DNA from: JBOGEN01 sp050743265
GTDB lineage: Bacteria > Actinomycetota > Actinomycetes > JBOGEN01
Reading direction: 5' to 3'
DNA length: 64,000 bases
NCBI GenBank assembly: GCA_050743265.1
Contig: JBOGEN010000104.1
Coordinates: forward strand, 1-64,000
Positions 34,308-42,641 of the stretch are shown here, in pieces (position 1 is the first letter of the stretch; every line of letters begins with the position of its first letter). Below the pieces are notes generated by a model. That model was not told the DNA's origin. It did not search any database and saw only the letters and a program-made list of their open reading frames with translations. The translations under genes and the position numbers were made by a program.

Positions 34308-35330
34308 TCAGGGCCGTCGACCGTCGGGGGGCGCGCCGTGATGGGCGAGCCCGCCCATGTCGGTGAGGTCGAGGGGCAGGAGCCTGTCGACGACGGCGAC
34401 GAGCGCGGCGACGTCGAACGGGTTCGCGAGGGTGGCCACGTCTGCGTCGCGGGGCCGCTCGGCCTGCCCGTCCGCGGGGTCGGCACCGAGGACGACCACG
34501 GGGACGGTGCGCAGGCCCGGGTCGGCGTGCAGGCGTCCGAGGATCTCGTCGCTGCTCGTGTCGGGCAGGTGCGCGTCGAGCAGGATGAGCGCCGGGTAGT
34601 GCTGGTGCGCGAGGGCGAGGCCGTCGTCGGCCTGCATGGCGACGAGCAGGTCGAGGCCCGGGCGGTGCGCGAGCGCGCGTTCGACGACGTGGACCTGGGT
34701 GAGGCCGTCCTCGACGTAGAGGATCGTGCCGGTGGACGGGGCCGTCGGGGAGTGTGCCGTCGGTCGCGGTCGCGTGTCCCCGGCGGAGGCTCCTGGCTCG
34801 GGCACCGTGGCCAGCTGCATCCAGAACGTACTGCCGGTACCGACGGTGCTGTCCACGCCGACACGGCCGCCCATCGACTCGACCAGGAGGCGGGTGAGGC
34901 GAGGCCGAGCCCGGTCCCCTCCGTGGGCGTCTCGTCCTCCGCCAGCGGACGGATCAGGTCGAGGCTCTCGGCGACTACGTCGGCGACCGACACCGACTCC
35001 ATCGACATCTGCAAGCGGCCGGACTCGACCCGGGCGATGTCGAGCACCTCGTTGATGAGGTCGAGGAGGTAGTCCCGAGCCCCCGCACCTCGGTGACCGT
35101 GAGCTCGACGGTGATCCGCGACCCGTCCCGACGCAGCGCAGGCAGCGCGACCGGTCCGGAGAACGTCCTCGTCCTGGTCTCGACGAACCGCTGGAGTGCT
35201 GTGTTATGCGCTCGCGCAGCTCCTCGGGCACGAGGACGTCCACCACGCGGCGGCCGAGCATCTCCGCCCTCGTCCGCAGTGCGTCAGTCACCCAGCGCAA
35301 TCGCCTGAGTTCTGCCGGAGCCGGGATATG
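34308..35330 (-). pseudogene. Decayed PAS-histidine kinase-receiver hybrid
   Basis: Pieces of one hybrid sensor kinase lie in different frames on the minus strand. They are, in gene order, a PAS fragment (RAEMLGRRVVDVLVPEELRE, then FSGPVALPALRRDGSRITVE), a dimerisation-helix end (YLLDLINEVLDIARVESGRL), the tail of an ATPase domain (EGTGLGLA, then after a frameshift LTRLLVESMGGRVGVDST), and a nearly complete receiver (ILYVEDGLTQ, LILLDAHLPDTSSDEIL). The H box and most of the ATP-binding domain are missing, and a 1-bp loss near 34900 breaks the frame. The receiver lysine is replaced (ANPFD). It resembles the intact hybrid kinase at 62.6-64 kb. Confidence 0.85.
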
Positions 35331-35345
35331 GCGAGTTGTGGTAGG

Positions 35346-35358
35346 AAGGTCAGACCTT
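35346..35358. promoter_or_regulatory. FCD/GntR-like palindrome upstream of bicupin gene
   Basis: AAGGTC-A-GACCTT is a perfect 13-bp palindrome 36 bp before the bicupin start codon. Its core GGTCAGACC matches the TGGTC-N-GACCA operator type of FadR/VanR-like GntR regulators. Confidence 0.6.
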
Positions 35359-35393
35359 TCCAGCGCCACGAGGGCAGTGCTCCAGGAGGACAG

Positions 35394-36449
35394 ATGGGCA
35401 AGAGCGGGCGGGTGTTCGTACGCGGGCTGACATCGGAGACCTACGGGCTGGGGGAGTTCCGGCGCCGCCAGATGGAGGCACCGCGGGTACGGGACGACTC
35501 CGTGGTGGTGGACAACGCCAAGGTGGCCCACTCCGGTGACAGCCACGAGTCCCGCACCTGGTGGCGCATCGGGCCTGGCGACGAGGACTTCCTCACGCAG
35601 ACGCTGCAGGTGCACTTCGTCGAGCTGCCGCCCCGGTCGTCCAACCACGGTCACGGGCACCAGAACGAGGCGGCGTTTTACATCCTCGAGGGCGCGGGGT
35701 ACGAGATCCACGACGGCCAGCGCTACGACTGGGCGAAGGACGACCTCGTCATCGTGCACACCGACTCCGTGCACCAGCACTTCAACCCGTACGACGAGAA
35801 GGCCGTCGCGCTGGTGATGAAGGCCAAGTGCACGTGGATGTTCATGGGCCTGATCCAGCAGGGGCGCAGCGGCCCGGTCGAGCGCGAGGACGAGTTCGGC
35901 CCCCGCGAGGACTGGTCGCACGTCTGGACGCCCGGCGTCGAGCAGCGCAAGAAGGTCGTCAAGCCCGCGGACACCTCCTGGGAGAGCACCCCGCTCGGCC
36001 GCGTCCGCGTGATGTCGAGCCCCGAGCGGGACGACGTCCGCGTGTGGAGCGTCGACGTGTTCGAGCTGGAGATCCCGGCAGGCAGCCGGTCAGGCAAGCA
36101 CTGGAAGATGGCCGACGAGGTGCTGTACGTCCTCGACGGCGAGGGCTACTCCCTGCACTGGGAGGTGGAGGCGGAGATCGCGGAGAAGTACTACGCCCGC
36201 ATCGCCAAGGAGCCCACCCGCCACGAGTTCACGAAGGGCGACACCGTCTACGTGCCGCAGAACACGGTCGCGCAGCACTTCGCCGCCGACGGGACTCCTG
36301 TCCGGCTGCTGTCCGCGCAGAACCGCGTCTTCAAGCACCTCGGCTACGACACGGTCCACTACGTCGAGCCGGCCCGGAGTACGCCGGCTCGGAGGGCGCG
36401 CTCGCCACGAACAGCGCCTGACCCACGGGCCGCCCGCCTCAGGCCGTAG
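35394..36449 (+). CDS. Bicupin, putative aromatic-ring or diketone dioxygenase
   Basis: This 351-residue protein has two cupin barrels. The first has a full metal site, NHGHGHQNEAAFYILEG and later HQHF. The second has SGKHWKMADEVLYVLDGEG and AQHF. Such bicupins include gentisate-type dioxygenases, but key gentisate motifs are not obvious, so only a metal-dependent oxygenase or isomerase role is proposed. ATG 35394 has a perfect AGGAGGA. The last 28 codons look unnatural (Arg/Ala/Pro rich). The next frame reads PEYAGSEGALATNSA and stops at 36421, which suggests a missing base near 36375. It belongs with the ADH, aldolase and decarboxylase-like genes nearby. Confidence 0.8.
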   Translation: MGKSGRVFVRGLTSETYGLGEFRRRQMEAPRVRDDSVVVDNAKVAHSGDSHESRTWWRIGPGDEDFLTQTLQVHFVELPPRSSNHGHGHQNEAAFYILEGAGYEIHDGQRYDWAKDDLVIVHTDSVHQHFNPYDEKAVALVMKAKCTWMFMGLIQQGRSGPVEREDEFGPREDWSHVWTPGVEQRKKVVKPADTSWESTPLGRVRVMSSPERDDVRVWSVDVFELEIPAGSRSGKHWKMADEVLYVLDGEGYSLHWEVEAEIAEKYYARIAKEPTRHEFTKGDTVYVPQNTVAQHFAADGTPVRLLSAQNRVFKHLGYDTVHYVEPARSTPARRARSPRTAPDPRAARLRP

Positions 36450-36489
36450 GCGCCCTCCGCACGACGTCGTCGTCGCTGCGGGGGGCGCC
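36449..36489. terminator. Bidirectional terminator, 13-bp stem
   Basis: GGCGCCCTCCGCA (36449-36461) pairs with TGCGGGGGGCGCC (36477-36489) with one wobble. The hairpin lies between the convergent bicupin and RraA-type genes. Confidence 0.6.
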
Positions 36490-36501
36490 GCCGCGTTTGT
36501 G

Positions 36502-37191
36502 TCAGTCGTCGTCGTCCGCGTCGACGTACGTCAGGCCCTTCGCGGCCAGCCGCTCGCGCATGCCCGACACGTCGAGGCTGAGCTCGCCCGCCGCGTACCG
36601 GGCCCGGGACGCCGCCTCCTTCTCCTCCCGCGCCCGCGAGCTCGCCAGCACCTGCGCCGCCGTACGCCGGGGGACCACGACCACACCGTCATCGTCCGCG
36701 ACGACCACGTCGCCGGGGGACACGAGCTGACCCGCGCAGACCACCGGGACGTTCACGTCGCCGAGCGTTTCCTTCACTGTGCCCGTGGCCGAGACATGAC
36801 GTGACCACACGGGGAAGCCCATGCCGGTGAGCTCCGCGACGTCTCGGCATCCGGCGTCGAGGACCACCGCGCGGACGCCGTGCGCCTGGACCGCGACGGC
36901 GAGCAGCTCACCGAAGTAGCCGGCGTCCGACGGGGACGTGGGTGCCACCACGACGACGTCCCCGGCCTGGCACTGCTCGACCGCGACGTGGATCATCCAG
37001 TTGTCGGCCGGCGGCACGCTCACGGTCACCGCGGTGCCGGCGACGTGTGCCCCGGGCCAGATGGGCCGCAGCCCGGCGTCGAGCAGGCCCGTCCGGCCCT
37101 GGGCCTCGTGCACGGTGGCCACACCCAGCCCGGCGAAGGCCTCGACGAGGTCCGGGTCGGTGCGGCGGATCTTCTGGACGACGACACCCAT
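36502..37191 (-). CDS. RraA-type aldolase/decarboxylase (HMG/CHA aldolase family)
   Basis: This 229-residue protein is of the class II pyruvate aldolase group that includes 4-carboxy-4-hydroxy-2-oxoadipate aldolase/oxaloacetate decarboxylase of protocatechuate 4,5-cleavage and gallate pathways. Visible signatures are GVATVHEAQGRTGLLD, the pyruvate-binding region GDVVVVAPTSPSDAGYFGELL, AVVLDAGCRDVAEL with the catalytic Arg-Asp, and VSPGDVVVADDDGVVVVP. ATG 37191 starts 43 bp after the dehydrogenase gene, so they form one operon. An aldol-cleavage step at the end of a ring-cleavage pathway is likely, but the exact substrate is not proven. Confidence 0.87.
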   Translation of the reverse strand: MGVVVQKIRRTDPDLVEAFAGLGVATVHEAQGRTGLLDAGLRPIWPGAHVAGTAVTVSVPPADNWMIHVAVEQCQAGDVVVVAPTSPSDAGYFGELLAVAVQAHGVRAVVLDAGCRDVAELTGMGFPVWSRHVSATGTVKETLGDVNVPVVCAGQLVSPGDVVVADDDGVVVVPRRTAAQVLASSRAREEKEAASRARYAAGELSLDVSGMRERLAAKGLTYVDADDDD

Positions 37192-37234
37192 CTCTCTTGT
37201 CCTCACCTCGTGGTCGTTCGGCCGGCTGCTGACG

Positions 37235-38344
37235 TCATTCCCACGGCAGCAGCGAGACGTGCACGACGCCGTCCTCGACCTCGCCGCCGACCGCCCTGAT
37301 GGCACGGTCGACGTCGCGCAGCCCGTAGGTGTGCGTGGTCAGCCGGTCCAGCGGATAGCGGCCGGACGCCAGCTGCGCGAGCGCCAGCTCGCAGGAGCGG
37401 TAGCTGTGCCCGCGTGCACTCTTGACCGTGATGGCCTTCTCGGTCACCTTCTTGACGGGGAAGTCGGGGAAGGCCGCCATCTCGCCCTGGATCAGCAGCG
37501 TGCCGGCCCGGCGCTTGAGCGCGTCGATGCCGAGCAGGACGGGCGCCACACCCGCGCCGGCGGTGCAGTCGAGCACGACGTCGACGCCCTGCCCGCCCGT
37601 GATCTGCAGGACCCGCTGGAGCGGGTCGTCCTGCTGCACGTCGATGACGTGGTCGGCGCCGAGCGCCTTCGCGAGCTCCAGCCGGGCGGTGTCGCGTGAC
37701 GTCCCCGTCACGATGATCTGCGAGGCCCCGGCCTGGGCGCAGGCGACGGTCTGCGAGAGCCCCTGCTGGCCAGGGCCCTGGATGAGGACGGTGGAGTCGT
37801 ACCCCACGCCCGCGTCGAACAGCGCCCACTCGATGCCGTTCGACATCGGCGTGACGATCCCGGCCAGCTCGGCCGAGACGCCGTCGGGGACGCGGTGCAG
37901 CACGGCGTTCCACGGCAGGTACAGGTAGCCCGCGAACCCGCCCCACAGGTGGTACGGGTTCTCGGCCGAGGTGTAGCCGTACCGGCGGGCGTCCGGGTTG
38001 GTCCGCCAGTCGGTGAACTCGCAGTGCCGGTACTCGCCGAGGTGGCACCAGGCGCACCGGCGGCAGGGGACGTAGTGCTCGACGAAGACCCGGTCGCCCT
38101 CGGTGACGCCCTGACGCTCGGAGAACGTACGCCCGGCCTTGGCGATCATGCCGACGTTCTCATGCCCCATGATCACCGGGTCATGGATGACCGGCTTGGC
38201 GTACATCTTGACGTCGGTGCCGCAGATCCCGGCGACCTCGACCTTCAGCAGGGCCCCGTCGTCCGGGACGTCGGGCATCGGGAACTCGCGGAACTCGGTC
38301 GTGCCCGGCCCCGTCCGGACGGCTGCCAGCACCTGCTCTGCCAT
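37235..38344 (-). CDS. Zinc-dependent alcohol dehydrogenase, catabolic
   Basis: This 369-residue MDR dehydrogenase has catalytic zinc ligands in GICGTDVKM and MGHENVG and a structural zinc loop VPCRRCAWCHLGEYRHC. The nucleotide fold is less standard, with IQGPGQQGLS. ATG 38344 is preceded by GGGAAGGG. It is first in an operon with the RraA-type aldolase and divergent from the decarboxylase-like gene. The shared promoter carries two palindromes. The substrate is probably a hydroxy acid or diol of the same pathway (inference). Confidence 0.88.
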   Translation of the reverse strand: MAEQVLAAVRTGPGTTEFREFPMPDVPDDGALLKVEVAGICGTDVKMYAKPVIHDPVIMGHENVGMIAKAGRTFSERQGVTEGDRVFVEHYVPCRRCAWCHLGEYRHCEFTDWRTNPDARRYGYTSAENPYHLWGGFAGYLYLPWNAVLHRVPDGVSAELAGIVTPMSNGIEWALFDAGVGYDSTVLIQGPGQQGLSQTVACAQAGASQIIVTGTSRDTARLELAKALGADHVIDVQQDDPLQRVLQITGGQGVDVVLDCTAGAGVAPVLLGIDALKRRAGTLLIQGEMAAFPDFPVKKVTEKAITVKSARGHSYRSCELALAQLASGRYPLDRLTTHTYGLRDVDRAIRAVGGEVEDGVVHVSLLPWE

Positions 38345-38381
38345 GGACGGAACCCTTCCCTCGCTGCGGGCGGCCCAGCCT

Positions 38382-38409
38382 AGACCACATGGTCTGATGG
38401 TCCTACCAT
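38382..38409. promoter_or_regulatory. Two palindromic operators in divergent catabolic promoter
   Basis: AGACCACATGGTCT (38382-38395) is a perfect 6-2-6 inverted repeat, and ATGGTCCTACCAT (38397-38409) is a 5-3-5 repeat. On the minus strand the second reads TGGTAGGACCA, one base from the FCD/GntR consensus TGGTC-N-GACCA. Confidence 0.65.
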
Positions 38410-38428
38410 GCGTTAGGCTCCCGGAGCC

Positions 38429-39403
38429 ATGGCACCGCCGACGCACGCTCCGTCTTCCGAGCCCCTGGTGCTCAAGGCCCTGAGCCGCACCCAGGGCAAC
38501 AACGAGGCGCTCAAGGACGGCAGCGTCAGGCCGGACGGGGTTCGCCTGGACTTCGAGGAGGTGCCCGTCCTCGTCGACGGGTTCCGCCGGATGGTGCGCG
38601 GTCTCGAGTTCGACGTGGCCGAGATGGCGGTCACGACGTACCTGTGCGCCCGGGCCCACGGCACGCCCTTCACCGCGCTTCCGGTCTTCCTCGTCCGCGG
38701 CTTCCACCACGGCGCGGCCGCGGTGGCCGCGTCGGGAGAGGTCGAGAAGCCGAGCGACCTCGAGGGTCGACGGGTCGGCGTCAGCCGCGGGTACACCGTG
38801 ACCACGGGTGTGTGGGTGCGCGGCATCCTGCAGGACGAGTACGGCGTCGACCTCGACCGTGTGACCTGGGTGCCCTCAGGCGACGAGCACGTGACGGCGT
38901 ACCGCCCCCCTTCGAACGTCGAACCGATGCGGCCGGGTGGCGACCTCGAGACGATGGTCGCCGAGGGCGAGCTCGCGGCCGCGGTCGGGATCGCGGCGAG
39001 CCGTCCGGAGTTCGTGCCCCTGATCCCTGAGCCACGGGAGGCCGCGTTCGCCGCCCTGCGCAGGCGGAGGCTCTACCCCATCAACCACCTCGTGGTCGTA
39101 CGGAACGACGTGCTGGACGCCCACCCGGGCCTGGCCGCCGCCCTGTTCGAGGCGTTCGGCGAGGCCAAGCGGCGCTACGTCGCCCGGCTGGAGGCGAGCG
39201 AGATCGCGAACCCGACGGCGACCGACGCGATGTACCGGCGGGTCATGGAGACCACCGGCGACGACCCGCTGCCGTACGGGATCGCGCCCAACCGGGACAT
39301 GCTGGACGAGCTCGTCCGCCACGCCGTGCGCCAGCGGATCCTCGACCGCCCGCCCGCTCTCGAGGAGATGTTCGCCGCGGGGACCCACGACCTGACCGCC
39401 TGA
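38429..39403 (+). CDS. 4,5-dihydroxyphthalate decarboxylase-like (NMT1/periplasmic-binding fold)
   Basis: This 324-residue protein has a type II binding-protein fold without a signal peptide. It matches the group that includes 4,5-dihydroxyphthalate decarboxylases and ABC binding-protein relatives. Typical parts are EVPVLVDGFRRMVRGLEFDV, FTALPVFLVRGFHH, DLEGRRVGVSRGYTVTTGVW and LYPINHLVVVRNDVL. Lack of a signal peptide favours a cytoplasmic enzyme; decarboxylation of a ring dicarboxylic acid is the best guess. ATG 38429 follows GGAG closely. RpiB-like gene follows after 12 bp. The operon is divergent from ADH-RraA. Confidence 0.8.
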   Translation: MAPPTHAPSSEPLVLKALSRTQGNNEALKDGSVRPDGVRLDFEEVPVLVDGFRRMVRGLEFDVAEMAVTTYLCARAHGTPFTALPVFLVRGFHHGAAAVAASGEVEKPSDLEGRRVGVSRGYTVTTGVWVRGILQDEYGVDLDRVTWVPSGDEHVTAYRPPSNVEPMRPGGDLETMVAEGELAAAVGIAASRPEFVPLIPEPREAAFAALRRRRLYPINHLVVVRNDVLDAHPGLAAALFEAFGEAKRRYVARLEASEIANPTATDAMYRRVMETTGDDPLPYGIAPNRDMLDELVRHAVRQRILDRPPALEEMFAAGTHDLTA

Positions 39404-39415
39404 GGGGTGCCGACC

Positions 39416-39868
39416 ATGCGCATCGCCATCGCCGCCGACCACAACGGCGTCGCCGTCAAGGCGCGCCTGGCCGAGTGGCTGACCGCCCAGGGCCACGAGG
39501 TCGACGACCGCGGGGGGCACGACGACGAGGTCGTGGACTACCCGCCGCTCTGTGCCGACCTTGCCCGCGAGGTGGTCGACGGCCGGGCCGAGCGGGGCAT
39601 CGTGGTCGGCGGCACAGGCGGGGGTGAGGCCATCGCGTGCAACAAGATCCGCGGGATCCGGGCCGGCCTGTGCCACACGACGTTTCTCGCGGAGATCTCC
39701 GCGGCGCACAACGCCACGAACGTCCTCGTGCTGGGGGCGAAGGTGCTCAGCCCCGAGGAGTCCGTCGAGGTCACGGGCACCTGGCTGCGCACGCCGTTCA
39801 AGGGCGACCGGCACCAGCGACGCCTCGAGCAGATCGATGCGCTCGAGCGTGGGGAGCTGCTCGCCTGA
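39416..39868 (+). CDS. RpiB/LacAB-family sugar-phosphate isomerase
   Basis: This 150-residue isomerase has MRIAIAADHNGVAVKARL at the start, YPPLCADLAREV, the GGTGGGEAIACNKIRGIRA loop (catalytic Cys region altered to GGGEAIACNK) and LVLGAKVLSPE. RpiB interconverts ribose 5-phosphate and ribulose 5-phosphate; relatives act on allose, galactose or tetrose phosphates. Its place behind a decarboxylase-like gene suggests a catabolic role for a small hydroxyacid or sugar. ATG 39416 is used; GTG 39407 would add three residues. Confidence 0.88.
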   Translation: MRIAIAADHNGVAVKARLAEWLTAQGHEVDDRGGHDDEVVDYPPLCADLAREVVDGRAERGIVVGGTGGGEAIACNKIRGIRAGLCHTTFLAEISAAHNATNVLVLGAKVLSPEESVEVTGTWLRTPFKGDRHQRRLEQIDALERGELLA

Positions 39869-39991
39869 CCCGAAAAGTGGCGAGTCGCGAGGCAGGGCCC
39901 GCTCCGCCAGACGGGTGACTGATCGCCACGTCCAGGCGCCAGGGCTCGCTCCCCTCTCAGGGACGCCGCCGGTTGCGCCGACCTGGAGGTC

Positions 39992-42118
39992 ATGAGCACA
40001 CCTCGCCGGCGCCTCCTTGCCCAGGTGCTCCTGGGCGTCGGCCTCCTCGCGGCCGCGTGCTACCTCATGCTGCCCGAGGGCCTGGTCGGGAGTGTCGGGT
40101 TCCTTGTCGTGGCCGCGGTCGGTGTCGTGATGTCCGTGCTCGGCGCCTGCCTGATGCACGGGGCCCGCCGGCGGGTCTGGGTCATCGTGGCAGTCGGCCA
40201 GGTGCTGTACTTCGTCGGCGACGTTCTGTGGTTCGTCTACGAGAGCGTCCTGCACATCGCGCCGTACCCCTCGATCGCCGACGCCGCGTACCTGGTGCGC
40301 TACCCGCTGGTGGCCGTCGGGCTGATGTGGCTCATCCGCGGGCGGCGCCAGGGCCGGGACCGGGCCGCGTTCCTCGACGCCGCGATCATCAGCACCGGCT
40401 TCGCCGTCGTCGGCAGCGTCTTCGTCGTCGCCCCTGCCGCCGTGGGAGGCGGTGAGACCCTGCTCAGCCAGGTGGTAGCCGGCGCGTACCCGGTCGCCGA
40501 CCTCCTCCTGCTGGCCTTCCTCATCCGGCTCTTCACCAGCGGTGCCGCACGCAGCCTGTCGTTCTGGTCGCTGGCCAGCGGCCTCGGCATCATGCTCGTC
40601 GTCGACATCTGGTACACGTTCAGCATCGTGAGCGGTGCGGGGTACCCGGTCTGGCTCAACACCGGGTACATCCTGGGCTACCTCCTGATCGGCTTCAGCG
40701 CGCTGCACCCCTCGGTGGACCACCTCTCCGAGCCGACCCCGAGCCGGCCCGAGCGGATGACGGTCGTGCGCCTGACCGCTCTGGGGCTGGCCCTGGCCCT
40801 GGCTCCGCTCACCGAGCTCGTCGCGACCCTGACCGGCTTCACCACGAACACCGTGATCGTGGTGTCCGGGGCCTTGGTCGGGACCACGCTCGTCCTCACG
40901 CGCATGGAAGGCCTTCTGCGGTCCATGCAGGCGCAGGCCGTCCAGCTGTCCGCACTCGCACGGAACGACGGCCTCACCGGCGTCGCGAACCGCCGTACGT
41001 GGGACCACGAGCTGTCCCGCGCGTGCGCCAAGGCGCGGGAGAACGACTGGCCGCTCGCCGTCGCACTCATGGACTTGGACCACTTCAAGGTCTACAACGA
41101 CCTGCACGGCCACCAGGCCGGTGACCGCCTGCTCAAGGCGGCCGCCGCCGCGTGGCAGGAGCGCCTCGGGTCCCGCGGGTTCCTCGCCAGGTACGGGGGC
41201 GAGGAGTTCACCGTGCTGCTCCCCGACACCACGCCGGATGCCGCTCACGTGATGTTCGAGTCGCTGCGTGCGCTCACTCCCGGGGGACAGACCTGTTCCA
41301 TCGGAGCGGCTGTCTGGGACGGGCTCGAGGAGCCCGCACACGTGCTCGCGCGGGCCGACGCGGCCGTCTACCTGGCGAAGCAGTCCGGACGCAACAGGCT
41401 GTGCATGGCCGACGTCGGACAGACCATGACGAGCAACCGGTCGCCACGTCCCCAGATCGCGCTTCAGCCCATCGTCGCGCTGGAGACGCTGACCGTCCTC
41501 GGCCACGAGGCCCTGAGCCGTTTCGACGGGCAGGACCCGTCCGCCGTGTTCGCGCACGCCGCGACCATCGGCGCCGGCCCGGCCCTGGAGGCCGAGGCGA
41601 TCAGGCGTGCGCTGGACGACTGGCGGCGCGGAACCATGCTGTGCGTCAACGTGAGCCTCAGCGCCCTTCCTGACCCGCAGGTGCAGCAAGCGCTCCCCGC
41701 CGACCTCACCGGACTCGTCCTGGAGATCAGCGAGAAGGACGCCGGCGACTACACCCCGGCGCTCCTGGGGTTGCTGTCCGACCTCCGTGGCCGCGGCGCT
41801 CGCATCGCGATCGACGACTGGGGCCGCGGGTTCTCCAACGCCTATCGCCTCCTGCGCCTCGAACCCGACATCATCAAGATCGACATCTTCATCGTGCAGC
41901 ACCTCGACGAGCCGGCGCACCGCTCCCTGATCCGGGCCATCGTCCTGTGGGCCGGCGAGGTCGGCGTCGAGCTCTGGGCCGAGGGCGTGGAGACCGAGGC
42001 TCAGCGCCAGGCCCTGCTCGCGCTCGGCGTGGCCACCGGCCAGGGCTTCCTCTTGGGGCGTCCCACGATCCCGGACGCCACCCGCGACGTCGCGCCGGCG
42101 CCGGCTGCGCACGTCTGA
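39992..42118 (+). CDS. Membrane GGDEF-EAL cyclic-di-GMP protein
   Basis: This 708-residue protein has nine or so TM spans in the first 300 residues, then a GGDEF domain with an intact active site (RYGGEEF) and an EAL domain (HEAL, with NVSLS, LEISEKD, DDWGRGFSN, IKIDI, AEGVET, GQGFLLGRP). The two domains make and hydrolyse cyclic di-GMP; both look competent. The EAL loop reads DDWGRG instead of DDFGTG, which may tune activity. The membrane part has no known sensor name. ATG 39992 has GGAGGTC upstream. A terminator follows directly. Confidence 0.92.
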   Translation: MSTPRRRLLAQVLLGVGLLAAACYLMLPEGLVGSVGFLVVAAVGVVMSVLGACLMHGARRRVWVIVAVGQVLYFVGDVLWFVYESVLHIAPYPSIADAAYLVRYPLVAVGLMWLIRGRRQGRDRAAFLDAAIISTGFAVVGSVFVVAPAAVGGGETLLSQVVAGAYPVADLLLLAFLIRLFTSGAARSLSFWSLASGLGIMLVVDIWYTFSIVSGAGYPVWLNTGYILGYLLIGFSALHPSVDHLSEPTPSRPERMTVVRLTALGLALALAPLTELVATLTGFTTNTVIVVSGALVGTTLVLTRMEGLLRSMQAQAVQLSALARNDGLTGVANRRTWDHELSRACAKARENDWPLAVALMDLDHFKVYNDLHGHQAGDRLLKAAAAAWQERLGSRGFLARYGGEEFTVLLPDTTPDAAHVMFESLRALTPGGQTCSIGAAVWDGLEEPAHVLARADAAVYLAKQSGRNRLCMADVGQTMTSNRSPRPQIALQPIVALETLTVLGHEALSRFDGQDPSAVFAHAATIGAGPALEAEAIRRALDDWRRGTMLCVNVSLSALPDPQVQQALPADLTGLVLEISEKDAGDYTPALLGLLSDLRGRGARIAIDDWGRGFSNAYRLLRLEPDIIKIDIFIVQHLDEPAHRSLIRAIVLWAGEVGVELWAEGVETEAQRQALLALGVATGQGFLLGRPTIPDATRDVAPAPAAHV

Positions 42119-42119
42119 C

Positions 42120-42143
42120 CGGGGCAGCGAGCCCGGTGCCCCG
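42120..42143 (+). terminator. Terminator after GGDEF-EAL gene
   Basis: CGGGGCA (42120-42126) and TGCCCCG (42137-42143) form a perfect 7-bp stem with a 10-nt loop immediately after the stop codon. Confidence 0.5.
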
Positions 42144-42192
42144 CAGCCCGGCTGTCCTTGGGCTGTCCCCACTCCGCCGTACGATCGCGGGC

Positions 42193-42582
42193 ATGGCTGA
42201 GCCTGGCGAGGGAGTCGGCGAGATTCACGTGGGGACCGTGGTGGTCAACGTCCAGGACATGGAGCGGGCTGTCCAGTTCTGGAGCGCTGCCCTGGGCTAC
42301 GTGCAGCGCGAGGGGGAGTGGGACCCGGAGTTCATGATGCTGGTCGACCCCGCCGGGCGGGGGCTTCCCGTGTCGCTGCAGCTCGCCGAGGCCCGGCCCA
42401 AGGAGCCCGTACGGGTCCACCTCGACCTCTACACCGACGAACAGACGCGCCAGGTCGACCGCCTGGTCGCGCTCGGTGCCTCACACGTGCGGGGCTGGCC
42501 GTACCCGGAGGACCCGGACTTCGTCGTGCTGCATGACCCCGACGGCAACGAGTTCTGCGTGATCGACCACGTCGACCTGTAG
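42193..42582 (+). CDS. VOC (glyoxalase/dioxygenase-like) protein
   Basis: This 129-residue protein has a single vicinal-oxygen-chelate domain with two beta-alpha-beta-beta-beta modules: VGTVVVNVQDMERAVQFWSA, then VHLDLYTDEQTRQVDRL and DPDGNEFCVIDH at the end. It may be a glyoxalase, bleomycin-type resistance or fosfomycin-like protein; the metal site is not complete enough to choose. ATG 42193. It stands alone between the GGDEF-EAL gene and the methyltransferase. Confidence 0.88.
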   Translation: MAEPGEGVGEIHVGTVVVNVQDMERAVQFWSAALGYVQREGEWDPEFMMLVDPAGRGLPVSLQLAEARPKEPVRVHLDLYTDEQTRQVDRLVALGASHVRGWPYPEDPDFVVLHDPDGNEFCVIDHVDL

Positions 42583-42641
42583 CGCCCGCCACAGTCCGGG
42601 TCAGGCATGCGCTAGCCGTCGGACGACGAAGGGGGCAGGTG

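Noticed and set aside
38876..42172. Very long minus-strand open frame (over 1,000 codons) across the decarboxylase-like, RpiB and GGDEF-EAL genes
   Set aside because: It is antisense to three recognisable genes and its translation is repetitive His/Asp/Arg-rich text with no motif. High-GC DNA keeps such frames open by codon bias.
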